From assembly GCA_034111645.1 (NCBI GenBank), contig JAWUWW010000050.1, positions 62,001-126,000 of the forward strand: a stretch of DNA of 64,000 nt, read 5' to 3'. Shown here piece by piece: positions 37,387 to 46,231 of the stretch (positions are counted from its first letter, which is position 1; each line of letters begins with the position of its first letter). The stretch comes from CANLBN01 sp034111645 (lineage in GTDB: Bacteria; Pseudomonadota; Gammaproteobacteria; Pseudomonadales; Cellvibrionaceae). The notes beneath the pieces are model-generated. The model had not been told where the DNA came from and did not search any database. It saw only the letters and a program-made list of their open reading frames with translations. Position numbers and translations under genes: made by a program.

Positions 37387-38883
37387 ATGTCTATCGATCA
37401 ATTATTTCATTTAAATCCTAATAGTCAGCTCAGCTTACAAAAGCAAATTCGTGAGCAAGTTGTTAATGCGATTAATCGCAAACAAATCTCGCTCGACAAA
37501 CCCCTTCCATCAAGCCGTAATCTTTCCAAACAGCTCAATGTTGCTCGTAATACCGTTATCCTTGCCTATGATCATCTCTTAAACGACGGCTATTTAATCG
37601 CACGTGAACGTAGTGGTTATTTTGTCAACCCAGATGTATTACAAGGTCAGGTAGATATCAATACAACACAAGGTCCTTACCTTAACGAAGGTTCAACCTC
37701 AGGCCTGCCCGATTGGTCAAAGCGACTCGTTAATAAACCTTCAGAACAAAAGAATATTAACAAACCGCTCGATTGGAAAAAATACGACTATCCGTTTATT
37801 TATGGACAGTTAGATTCCGATCTATTCCCTATCAATAACTGGCGAGAATGTTGCCGTGATGCTTTTAGTGTTAGCTCTATTAAAGATTGGACCTCGGATC
37901 ATTTCGATCATGATGACCCCTTACTAATAGAGCAAATACATAAACGCTTATTGCCAAGACGAGGTGTTTGGGTAGACCCTAAGCAGATTTTGATTACTGT
38001 CGGCGCACAGCATGCGCTGTATTTATTGGCTCGCTTATTATTAGGTAGAGGCAGTGTCATGGGCTTAGAAAACCCAGGTTATGTTGATATTCGCAATATT
38101 GCGGCACAGACCCCCGCAACTCTAAAACCTTTGTCTGTCGGAGATGAGGGTTTGGAAATTAATGCCGAGCTTGACGAGTGTGATTGTATTTATGTAACGC
38201 CTAGTCATCAGTCACCAACAACGGTCACTATGCCTCTTGAACGTCGTTATGAACTTTTACAAAAAGCCGTCGATGCGGATATTATTTTGATTGAAGATGA
38301 TTATGAGAGCGAAATTAATTATGATCATAATCCATTGCCAGCGTTAAAAAGTCTCGATAAAAATGATCGAGTTATTTATTTAAGTAGTTTATCCAAAACA
38401 CTATCACCTGGCTTAAGGATGGGCTATATGGTCGGGCCGGTTGAACTTATTCGAGAGCTTCGTGCTTTGCGTCGATTAATGCTCAGACATCCTGCGTCTA
38501 ACAATCAACGTTCTGTGGCTTTATTTTTAGCGCGAGGTTATCACGACACCTTGGTGCGTAATATGGTGCATATTTACCGAGAGCGGTGTCGCTTAGTAAA
38601 AGAAGCATTAGATAAATATCTACCAGACTCAGCACAACCACCTACTTATGGTGGCTCTTCTTACTGGGTAAAAGGTCCCGGATACCTTAATAGCTGCCTA
38701 CTAAAAGACTTAGCCGCCGACCAGGGTATTTTAATAGAACCGGGTGATATTCATTTTTTATCGGATGAGCCGCCACTTAATTTTTTTCGCTTGGGCTTTT
38801 CTGCCATTGCTGAAAATAAGATTGACGAAGGCATTAAAAAGCTTGCCGATATTATTCATCTTATGGCTCCTAAAAAAACATAA
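37387..38883 (+). CDS. MocR/PdxR family regulator, TauR-like
   Basis: The 498-residue protein joins an N-terminal GntR winged helix (PLPSSRNLSKQLNVARNTVILAYDHLLNDGYL) to a class I aminotransferase-like domain with PLP lysine K337 in SSLSKTLSPGLRMGY and IEDDYESEINY. TauR, the taurine-responsive activator of taurine genes, has this design. Together with tpa and soeABC nearby, this makes control of the sulfonate genes probable, though it is inference. Two similar 11-base units (37367-37377 and 37378-37388) overlap the start codon and could allow autoregulation. Confidence 0.85.
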   Translation: MSIDQLFHLNPNSQLSLQKQIREQVVNAINRKQISLDKPLPSSRNLSKQLNVARNTVILAYDHLLNDGYLIARERSGYFVNPDVLQGQVDINTTQGPYLNEGSTSGLPDWSKRLVNKPSEQKNINKPLDWKKYDYPFIYGQLDSDLFPINNWRECCRDAFSVSSIKDWTSDHFDHDDPLLIEQIHKRLLPRRGVWVDPKQILITVGAQHALYLLARLLLGRGSVMGLENPGYVDIRNIAAQTPATLKPLSVGDEGLEINAELDECDCIYVTPSHQSPTTVTMPLERRYELLQKAVDADIILIEDDYESEINYDHNPLPALKSLDKNDRVIYLSSLSKTLSPGLRMGYMVGPVELIRELRALRRLMLRHPASNNQRSVALFLARGYHDTLVRNMVHIYRERCRLVKEALDKYLPDSAQPPTYGGSSYWVKGPGYLNSCLLKDLAADQGILIEPGDIHFLSDEPPLNFFRLGFSAIAENKIDEGIKKLADIIHLMAPKKT

Positions 38884-38905
38884 AACATAAAAAGTAGATT
38901 ATTAA

Positions 38906-39574
38906 ATGAAAAATATTACCTGCATTACAAACGCTAATAAAACCACTATGTCACCGTCTAAAATAGTGTGTATTGGTCGTAATTATGTGGAACATGCAAA
39001 AGAGTTGGGCAACGCAATACCTAGTACACCGATTATTTTCTTAAAACCTAATTCTTCCATCAGCTCAACGCTCACGAGTTCTTCTATTAGCTTATTCGAG
39101 GGTAAGGAGAGAAGCACTAACAGTGAAATTGAATCTCATCATTATGAATCGGAACTTTGTTTTCTAATAAAAAATAATGCTATCTCTGCTGTTGGTTTCG
39201 GGCTTGATTTAACTCGTAGAGAAACCCAACAAAAACTAAAAGAAAAAGGCTTGCCTTGGGAGCGCGCTAAAGTATTTAATGGCGCTGCTGTTTTTAGTCA
39301 TTTTGTACCCATTGATGCTTCCGACATTGCCAACTTATCATTGAGTTTAGAAATAAACGGCACCGTCGTGCAACAAGGGGATGTTTCAATGATGCTGTTT
39401 AAGCCATCAGATATAATCGATGAAGTGTTAACATTTTTAAGCTTAGAAGATAACGACATTATCATGACAGGAACTCCAGCCGGTGTTGGAGTTATTAATA
39501 AAGGCGACCAATTTAAGGGTAGTGTTTATCTTAATGATAATAAATTGATCGAACAAATATGGGTAGGTATTTAG
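38906..39574 (+). CDS. Fumarylacetoacetate hydrolase (FAH) family protein
   Basis: The 222-residue protein resembles the short YcgM/FAHD1-type branch: KIVCIGRNYVEHAKELGN, TPIIFLKPNSS, YESELCFLI with metal-binding glutamates, GFGLDLTRRETQQ with the metal Asp, LPWERAKVFNGAA and MTGTPAGVG near the end. Members are acylpyruvases or oxaloacetate decarboxylases. ATG 38948 would give a more usual N-terminus, and neither start has a clear ribosome site. It follows the TauR-like gene by 22 bases, so cotranscription is likely; a role in sulfonate use is not supported. Confidence 0.85.
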   Translation: MKNITCITNANKTTMSPSKIVCIGRNYVEHAKELGNAIPSTPIIFLKPNSSISSTLTSSSISLFEGKERSTNSEIESHHYESELCFLIKNNAISAVGFGLDLTRRETQQKLKEKGLPWERAKVFNGAAVFSHFVPIDASDIANLSLSLEINGTVVQQGDVSMMLFKPSDIIDEVLTFLSLEDNDIIMTGTPAGVGVINKGDQFKGSVYLNDNKLIEQIWVGI

Positions 39575-39610
39575 TATCACCATGCAAATAGGAAGAGTAC
39601 GATACAAACT

Positions 39611-39749
39611 GAGACCTTTGCACGAAAGCCATTTCACTTCCATTCAGCGTTAAAAACGTACTCAATCGGTCATTTATGACACACAAACTCCCTCTTTCCG
39701 TGCGTTTTGCCTTGTCTGAAAGCAAAATCATCTTCCGTGCAAAGGTCTC
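39611..39749. mobile_element. 139-bp MITE with terminal inverted repeats and 5-bp target duplication
   Basis: The ends are inverted repeats, GAGACCTTTGCACGAAAG at the left and the complement of GAGACCTTTGCACGGAAG at the right, 17 of 18 matching. The direct repeat AAACT flanks both sides (39606-39610 and 39750-39754). There is no transposase ORF. A further partial copy of the right-end motif (TTTCCGTGC) lies inside near 39695. The ends recall IS5-type elements, but this is from memory. It sits 36 bases after the FAH gene stop. Confidence 0.8.
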
Positions 39750-39941
39750 AAACTATATTTATTTTCTTCGACATCGAAAACAAAATCGTCATTTATCCTA
39801 AAATTAAATGCCCATCTTAATTGATAGGCTTGCTCAGTTTATCGTCTAACCTAAAAATTGAGCCTGACTTTGTTGGTAATATTTCTGTAACAAAAATCTA
39901 TTATTCTGCAGCTGACATTAATAATTGAAGCGAGAAAACGA

Positions 39942-40043
39942 ATGGAAATTTATTTAGAAGAACTATATGAAGAAATACAAGAAATTAATTCTGAAGAGTT
40001 AGAGAATATTGAAGAGTGGGGAGATGATTTTTCAGAGCTCTAA
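39942..40043 (+). CDS. Possible 33-residue highly acidic peptide
   Basis: ATG 39942 follows GAAGCGAG and opens 33 codons ending at TAA 40041-40043. The product is dominated by Glu (about 13) with Asp, Leu and Ile, one Trp, and no Cys, Lys or Arg. Seven bases after the stop is a perfect hairpin. No family is recognised. The high GAA/GAG content could be chance in AT-rich DNA. Confidence 0.35.
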   Translation: MEIYLEELYEEIQEINSEELENIEEWGDDFSEL

Positions 40044-40050
40044 AATATAA

Positions 40051-40071
40051 GGTTTTGATGTCATCAAAACC
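40051..40071. terminator. Perfect 10-bp palindrome after the small ORF
   Basis: GGTTTTGATG and CATCAAAACC flank a single T. As RNA it would form a hairpin with a short loop. No T-run follows, so it may be a terminator of low strength or a protein-binding palindrome. Confidence 0.4.
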
Positions 40072-40470
40072 GTAAATTATTATCCGGTGCAAGCTACCCT
40101 TAAACGCCTGTATAAAACTCTTGCCTTTAACCCGTTGCCTTTAGCTAATCATTTTAATAATCTGCTCTTAACTGCCTGCTCCTCAGTAATCATTTTTGCG
40201 AGATAGAGACAATTAAATTTTTATAAAATTGAAACTATTTAAGACAATCATGAAATACAAACGTAAAATTTTTTAAATTATCGAGACTTGTACATAGTGT
40301 GATTTTACTCAGCCAGAAGATGACACAAAGCGTCACTTAGTTTCAAGATTTATCATATTAAGGCTTTTTTTTCAAAAATGCTTAACCGTTCACAGTGCTG
40401 CATGAAAATTTTGGTCATAATCTGATTACGTTTAATTTATTTATATCATTAAAGTGCTGAGTAAATAGTC

Positions 40471-41765
40471 ATGGAACAATCATCTACAGCCGAAGCAATT
40501 CTCTTCTTTAATGATCACAAGATCGTTAAAGAGATGACTTTCCTTGAATTTCAAGCCATTTTAGACAGCTATGTTCCACTTCACGATATGGCAAGACGTT
40601 CTATGGGCGCTGTTTATGTTCGTATCAATGATAAATACAATGTTACTGCGGCTGTGTTTTTCCGTATCAATTTTGATAATGATGGCTTTGTAGAAAAAGC
40701 TTGGAATATGCCATTGCAGCACTTGGCTGATAAAGCCGCCAAGGGTCCTAACATGGGATCTGCTGCAGTTAAGCTTGTATGTTTTAGTCAATGTCCTATT
40801 GACGTACAAAAAGATAATCTTGGGATCCAGAGATGCAAGCATCTAATAATGACTTTATAGTTATTAAAAAGTGCATAAAAAACAATAATTTAGGTCTCAT
40901 TTTTGATGTTGATCATAAGCATGCTGATGAGCAATCTGAATCTGCTAATGAAGAACGCAAACGCACGGCGATGATTATCAAAGAGCAGCGTCTCCGCCAG
41001 AAATTATTGTCAGGCAAAGCTGAGCAGGATTTACGTCAGTTGACTCTCGATCATCAAGAAAAAATTTATAACTATCAAAAACAACGCGATGAATTGCAGC
41101 AAGCTCTCAAACTTGAAAAAGAGCAGCGCACGGCATTAGAAAATAAAACTAAAGGCCAGCAAGATAAAATCTCTGGAATGCGTGAATATTTTCAATCCAA
41201 AATTGAGAAATATGAGCAAAAAGAAGCATCTAGGTCTGAAGCACAAGAGCAATACAACGACTCTCATTTACAAGCAGAAATTGATAGCTTATCAAAACAA
41301 CATACGACATAGCTTGAAGCTCGTGATATAGAGTTGATTCACCGCCGTGAGAAAGAAGCTCAGTTACAACGAGAAATCATCAAGTTAAAAAGAGAAAAGC
41401 AAGATCTAGCCGAAAGCTCGCGAGAAATTATTTTTCATCAATTAGATGACGCCGGGATCAATTTCGTGACTTATCATCCAGGTGCTGGACATTTAACGAT
41501 AGAGGCTGACGAAATAGATTCATTTCTTTCAAATAATATGGCCTATGTAGCGACAAAATGTGGTGTAAGTGAGTCTCACTATCGCGTATGGTTAAATCAT
41601 TACTATAGCCCAACATACGAGGGTCAGCTTGAAGATGGCAGCTTCTGTGATAAATCGTTAGTTCGGTTAGAAAACCCTAGTCAATTTATTGTGGGCGAGA
41701 GCAGCTGTTGTTCTGACCATCGTCATTCTAAGACTAGAGTGGTTCCTATTAGAAAGTGTTCATAG
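40471..41765 (+). pseudogene. Coiled-coil protein gene broken by a frameshift and a TAG
   Basis: Three pieces belong together. The first frame (40471-40860) gives a globular domain that runs to about KDNLG. The second frame opens with DPEMQASNNDFIV and a long coiled coil rich in Glu, Gln and Lys. Adding one G at the GGG near 40820 joins them. TAG 41310-41312 then interrupts the coil in frame, and the rest (LEARDIELIHRREKEAQLQ) continues to a C-terminal domain with YHPGAGHLTI, CGVSESHYRVWLNHYYSP and a Cys-rich end. The intact protein would be about 431 residues. I recall similar uncharacterised proteins in marine gammaproteobacteria but know no function. Confidence 0.65.
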
Positions 41766-41999
41766 TAATGTTAAAAATCTATGATTAAGTCTCGGTGGCT
41801 TTAAATCACAGATATTGATTTTACTTTTACTCTATAAATTGCTAATAACGACGCCGACGATTATTCTCGGGTGCTTTAACACTAAATATAGCAATAGTTC
41901 CAACAATGGCTATAATCTTCATTTTAGTAACTGAAATGGATCTACCCGATTAGCTCTGTAATCACTTCCCCTCTATATAAAACAGCAAATGCAGTATCC

Positions 42000-42917
42000 T
42001 TGCAGCGACTGTACTGGCCTGCATTAGAGCCATTTTCCATCAATGTGTACCTACATCGCGACGATGCGATTTCTCCCCTATATTCTGGCAATAAATTTTA
42101 TAAGCTCTATTACAACCTCAAGCATGCAATTGTGCAAAATGCCGATGTTATTGTCTCTTTCGGCGGTAATTATTCAAATCACCTCTATTCATTGGCAGCT
42201 ATGGGCCAAGAGCTAGGTATTCAAACGGTGGGTATTGTACGTGGTTATGAATCTGCACCGCTAAGTCCAACCCTGAGGGATGCCCAGATTTTTGGCATGA
42301 AATTATACTTTTTAGGCAAAAATGACTATCGTTTTAAAGATATTAGTAAAATTTTGCCTATACTTAAGCAAGATTATAAGAATTTATATTTAATACCCGA
42401 AGGCGGAGAGAATCTTGCCGGTGTTCGCGGCTGCTTAGCTTTAGGCTCGGCAGTGGATACAAAGATGTCGGAGCTTTGTGGTGATGCGGAATATACCGTT
42501 TGTTGTGCGGTGGGCACGGGCTCAACTTTTGCGGGTTTACTGGCAGCATCTCCTTTGCGTGCCAAATGTTTAGGTATCAGTGTGCTTAAGGGCGAAGATA
42601 CCATGGCTAGTAAAATTGAACACTGGTTATCTCTTCTGGGGATACAAAGGCCTACGCAATGGTACCTAAATAATCATTATCACCATGGTGGCTATGCTAA
42701 GGCAACCCCAGATTTACTTGCCTTTATGAGTGAGTTGGAGTCTTTGAATGAAATTACGTTAGATCCTGTTTATACTGCAAAACTGTTATGGGCGATTAAA
42801 GAATTAGCGCTTAACCATTATTGGGCGGTTCCTGAGCCAAGTTCACCAAAAGTTACAAATGTTGTTGCCATACATAGTGGTGGTATTCAGGGAAGAAGGG
42901 GTTTTAACCTAGATTAA
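42000..42917 (+). CDS. PLP-dependent D-cysteine desulfhydrase / ACC deaminase-like protein
   Basis: The 305 residues belong to the fold-type II PLP enzymes. Visible are VYLHRDDAISPLYSGNKFYKL with the PLP lysine in SGNKFYK, VSFGGNYSNHLYSLA, LIPEGGEN, the AVGTGSTFAGLL phosphate loop and VAIHSGGIQGRRG at the end. The likely reaction is release of sulfide or ammonia from D-cysteine or a related amino acid; ACC deamination is less likely. It starts at TTG 42000 with no clear ribosome site. An ATG at 41989 in another frame would join it if one T were added at 41998-42000, so a start-proximal frameshift is possible. Confidence 0.8.
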   Translation: MQRLYWPALEPFSINVYLHRDDAISPLYSGNKFYKLYYNLKHAIVQNADVIVSFGGNYSNHLYSLAAMGQELGIQTVGIVRGYESAPLSPTLRDAQIFGMKLYFLGKNDYRFKDISKILPILKQDYKNLYLIPEGGENLAGVRGCLALGSAVDTKMSELCGDAEYTVCCAVGTGSTFAGLLAASPLRAKCLGISVLKGEDTMASKIEHWLSLLGIQRPTQWYLNNHYHHGGYAKATPDLLAFMSELESLNEITLDPVYTAKLLWAIKELALNHYWAVPEPSSPKVTNVVAIHSGGIQGRRGFNLD

Positions 42918-42988
42918 AAGTCTAAGATAAGTGCTACAATAGAATTTAAAATTACATTTTTTTTTACGCAATTAGTGGATATTATTTA

Positions 42989-44095
42989 ATGGATAAACAG
43001 CATTTATTAAAGCAGTGTCGTAGCTTAGTTCCCTTGGCAACGATGAGAGAATATCATTTGCTCGCTGCTTTAGATGAAGCAGTTGAAGTTACCGCTTGTA
43101 AAGATGATATTATCCTTTGTGAAGAAGGCGATAATGACTGCCTTTTTTATTTGCTTTCGGGTGAAATTTTATTAACCCATCAAGGCGGCCAACAAAGAAT
43201 TATTACAGCTGATTTTCATTGGCTTCCAATCGTACAGTTTCAAACAGAAGAGTTTGAGGCAAAAGCAATTACGGATTGCGAATTAATTCGTTTTGATCGT
43301 AAGAAACTCGATAATTTACTGACTTGGAGTCAAGTAGCAGACTACCTAAAGGTCGATATCTCTTACGAGCGCAAATATGATGGTGATTCTAGCTGGATGA
43401 CAACGGTTTTAAATTCCAATCTTTTTTATAAAATTGCTCCTCTTAATGTTTTATCTATTTTTTCAAAAATTACACCAAGAAATGTTAAAGCAGGCGATGT
43501 CATTGTTCAACAAGGTGATGAAGGCGATTACTGTTATTTCATAAAAGAAGGTCGTGCTCAGGTTTCTCTAGCATCAAGAATTGATGAGTCTGAAGTAGCT
43601 ATTGACGAAATTAAAACCAATCGTTGTTTTGGTGAAGATGCATTGATTGAAAATAGCGTACGTAATGCGACCGTAAAAATGTTAACCGATGGTGTGTTAA
43701 TGTGTTTGCATAAAAAAGATTTTGTTGATTTGTTGACTGAGCCCAGTGTCTCACATATGTCTTTTGAAACGTTAGATACAATGAAAGATCAAAACTTCGA
43801 ATTCTTAGATGTTCGTTCTCAAGAAGAATTTGATTACAAACATGTGATCAATGCCATACATATTCCACTGGTTTTATTACGCTTAAAAATTCGTTTGCTC
43901 GATGTAAAAAAACATTACTTAATTTATTGTAATACAGGGTCGCGCAGCAGCGCAGCAGCATTTTTATTAGAGAGTAAGGGTTATCATGTAAGCTTGTTAG
44001 ATGGGGGGCTTGCAAATATCAGTAAAGATGATGTGAAAAAATTATTGGTTAGTGAGTTTGATGCTATCCATCAATTAGCGGGTGAATCTAATTAA
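42989..44095 (+). CDS. Double cyclic-nucleotide-binding domain protein with rhodanese domain
   Basis: The 368-residue soluble protein has two Crp-like cNMP-binding folds (about 30-110, and 145-245, with VIVQQGDEGDYCYFIKEG and FGEDALIENSVRNATV) followed by a rhodanese domain (about 260-360) with LDVRSQEEFDYKHVINAIHIP and the active-site loop YCNTGSRSSAAA (Cys near 314). No DNA-binding HTH follows. It may couple a nucleotide or redox signal to persulfide transfer. The gene overlaps the convergent DUF1853 gene by 8 bases and follows the PLP desulfhydrase-like gene, which would supply sulfide. Confidence 0.88.
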   Translation: MDKQHLLKQCRSLVPLATMREYHLLAALDEAVEVTACKDDIILCEEGDNDCLFYLLSGEILLTHQGGQQRIITADFHWLPIVQFQTEEFEAKAITDCELIRFDRKKLDNLLTWSQVADYLKVDISYERKYDGDSSWMTTVLNSNLFYKIAPLNVLSIFSKITPRNVKAGDVIVQQGDEGDYCYFIKEGRAQVSLASRIDESEVAIDEIKTNRCFGEDALIENSVRNATVKMLTDGVLMCLHKKDFVDLLTEPSVSHMSFETLDTMKDQNFEFLDVRSQEEFDYKHVINAIHIPLVLLRLKIRLLDVKKHYLIYCNTGSRSSAAAFLLESKGYHVSLLDGGLANISKDDVKKLLVSEFDAIHQLAGESN

Positions 44096-45203
44096 TTATA
44101 AAAAAACGTCCTGATTCAATACTTAATATAGTAGCATTATCGTTTTTTTGATCCTCTGTTTTATGGGAATCTATAATAGCAAAATGCCATTCATTTTCTA
44201 GTTGCTCGGTCGCTAAAAATTTTATTATCGATTCTCCTGATAATAATTGTAGTTCGCCTAGCTCTATATCTTTTAAAGTAAGCTCGCTTAACCAGTACTG
44301 TTTTGGTAATAAGCAGTATTGGAAATTTTTTGATTTTTCAGTCTTATTAAGCGCATTATTCCATTCTTCTTTTTTTATACACTTTATAAATTCAGTACGA
44401 TATAACCAAAAATCCGTAAGATTACTTTGTGAAGAATAAGTCGGCGGTTTTATATTACTTAAAAATGGTGTGAAAAATCTGCCCGAAATATGTAGACGGC
44501 AACTTATATTTTTAATCCTAATATTTTTATAACCTTTATCGATCATTAAATCTACTAATGATTGTTGTCCAGCAATAGATTGACCCAATAGTAATTGATG
44601 CTCTTGAAGGTGTCGCATTTTAATCGCCAAGGTGTCTCGAAAGTTAGGGCCAACCCAATTGTGCCAATTATGCAGAGGACGATTATTTTTTATAGGTTTA
44701 CGTGAAGATTTGTTATAGTCTTGATGTCCTAGGTAAAATTTAACGGCGACCTCAACGTGTTTGATATTTTTGGTTTTTTGATCAAAGATAATAAAATCGA
44801 ACTCCCCCAATGTGCGTTTATTTTCGTTGACCTGGTGATTTTTTGCCACTAAACAAAATCGCCTCTCATCATTGACTTCGAAATGTTCAAAATAAAAGCT
44901 CATCAACTGTTCGAAATAGATACCTAATCGGATAGAGCGTTGCTCGGCTAAATGTTTATTAAGTGTTGACGGATCTTTATCGATCTTTTGCAGCCATAGT
45001 AAAAGATACTTTGTATCAGTATCATCAATAAAGTCATCATTAAACCATTCGGCTGGTAGCTGGGATATCGGGGTGAAGAGAGTAGAATATAAAAGACACC
45101 ATGCTAGGTCTCTTAGTGGTCGACTCTTAAGTCTAAGTAGCTCAGGTGACAGTGTTGTTTTATATTCAGTTAGCATGCTTGTAGGTAAGTTATAATTTAT
45201 CAA
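44088..45203 (-). CDS. DUF1853 family protein
   Basis: The 371-residue protein has the features I recall for DUF1853: RPLRDLAWCLLYSTLF near the start, LGIYFEQLMSFYFEHF, and a nuclease-like segment LGEFDFIIFDQ followed by HVEVAVKFYLG. The D-to-ExK spacing recalls PD-(D/E)XK nucleases, though this is only a pattern reading. The function is unknown. It is divergent from nadK by 58 bases. Confidence 0.8.
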   Translation of the reverse strand: MINYNLPTSMLTEYKTTLSPELLRLKSRPLRDLAWCLLYSTLFTPISQLPAEWFNDDFIDDTDTKYLLLWLQKIDKDPSTLNKHLAEQRSIRLGIYFEQLMSFYFEHFEVNDERRFCLVAKNHQVNENKRTLGEFDFIIFDQKTKNIKHVEVAVKFYLGHQDYNKSSRKPIKNNRPLHNWHNWVGPNFRDTLAIKMRHLQEHQLLLGQSIAGQQSLVDLMIDKGYKNIRIKNISCRLHISGRFFTPFLSNIKPPTYSSQSNLTDFWLYRTEFIKCIKKEEWNNALNKTEKSKNFQYCLLPKQYWLSELTLKDIELGELQLLSGESIIKFLATEQLENEWHFAIIDSHKTEDQKNDNATILSIESGRFFIIN

Positions 45204-45261
45204 GTAGTTAAAGATTCGATCATGTTATCATATCTATCAACATTAATTTATCGGGCAGCTT

Positions 45262-46191
45262 ATGACGCTAAAGACAAAAATAGTAGAACCTGCATCGGCT
45301 AAAATACACTTTAAAACCGTTGGTCTTATTGGGCGCCTCCATTCTGAGCAGACAAAAACTACTGCGCAGCGAATAATAAAGTGCTTAAATAAGTTAGGCG
45401 TTAAGATTGTTTTATTAGAGTCCGTCGCTCAATTATTGGATATGGCGAAGGCTAATAAAGGCAATGATGAGTATATAGCCCAAAATTGTGATTTGGCCAT
45501 TGTGATTGGTGGTGATGGCAGTATGCTAGGTGCTGCACGCTCAATGGTTGCCAATAATGTGCCAGTACTTGGCGTTAACCGTGGTCGGTTAGGTTTTTTA
45601 ACCGATATTATGCCTAATGAAGTCGAAAAAAAAATCACCGAAGTATTAAATGGCGATTATATTTCAGAGTCTCGCTTTTTATTGGATATGCAAATTATCC
45701 GAGATAACGAGCAAATATCCGCTGGTGATGCTCTAAATGACGTTGTTTTGTACCCCGGCCGCCATATCCGTATGATAGATTTTGAACTATATATCGACGG
45801 ACAGTTTGTTTATAGCCAGTCCTCAGATGGACTTATTGTATCTACTCCAACAGGTTCTACAGCCTATGCCTTAAGTGGAGGTGGTCCTCTTATGTATCCC
45901 AGTATGGATGCTATCGTGTTAGTACCACTCAATCCACATAGCTTAAGTAGTCGACCAATTGTTGTCAGTGGCGACAGCCAAATTAAATTAATTATCGGTC
46001 GGCGTATGTCGCGATCTCTTAATGTAACGTGCGATGGGCAAAATACTGATCTTATAAAAGCGGGTGATGAAATTCATATTAAGAAAAAACCTATGCGCTT
46101 AAAGTTAATTCACCCTTCAGATCATAATTATTACGATACCTGCCGTAGAAAATTGGGCTGGGGTCAGCATCTTACTGACGGTAAAAAGTAG
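45262..46191 (+). CDS. nadK: NAD kinase
   Basis: NadK phosphorylates NAD to NADP with ATP. The 309-residue protein shows the GGDGS motif (83-87), LGVNRGRLGFLTD, NDVVLYPG, and the glycine-rich SDGLIVSTPTGSTAYALSGGGP, with PLNPHSLSSRPIVV after it. The N-terminus is about 15 residues longer than in E. coli. It starts the run nadK-phosphatase-rhomboid-yeaC-pepN, an order also seen in Pseudomonas. Genes are separated by 8-47 bases. Confidence 0.97.
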   Translation: MTLKTKIVEPASAKIHFKTVGLIGRLHSEQTKTTAQRIIKCLNKLGVKIVLLESVAQLLDMAKANKGNDEYIAQNCDLAIVIGGDGSMLGAARSMVANNVPVLGVNRGRLGFLTDIMPNEVEKKITEVLNGDYISESRFLLDMQIIRDNEQISAGDALNDVVLYPGRHIRMIDFELYIDGQFVYSQSSDGLIVSTPTGSTAYALSGGGPLMYPSMDAIVLVPLNPHSLSSRPIVVSGDSQIKLIIGRRMSRSLNVTCDGQNTDLIKAGDEIHIKKKPMRLKLIHPSDHNYYDTCRRKLGWGQHLTDGKK

Positions 46192-46231
46192 AATATTAAA
46201 AAATGTATAAAGCAGGAGGAAATGGAGTCGG

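Larger units (their letters stand above)
39575..40470. other. 896-base region with MITE and small ORF
   Basis: No large gene is present. It contains a 139-base MITE, a possible 33-codon acidic ORF followed by a perfect hairpin, and about 400 further bases of AT-rich sequence that hold nothing I recognise, including the probable promoter of the gene at 40471. Confidence 0.7.

Noticed and set aside
39942..40043. PqqA-like or other RiPP precursor.
   Set aside because: It has the size of PqqA, but there is no conserved Glu-Tyr core and no modification enzyme nearby.
24834..41312. TAG read as a sense codon (recoding), since two genes are interrupted by in-frame TAG.
   Set aside because: Many intact genes end at TAG at the expected family length (prpC, soeB, SulP, nadK, yeaC), so TAG works as a normal stop.
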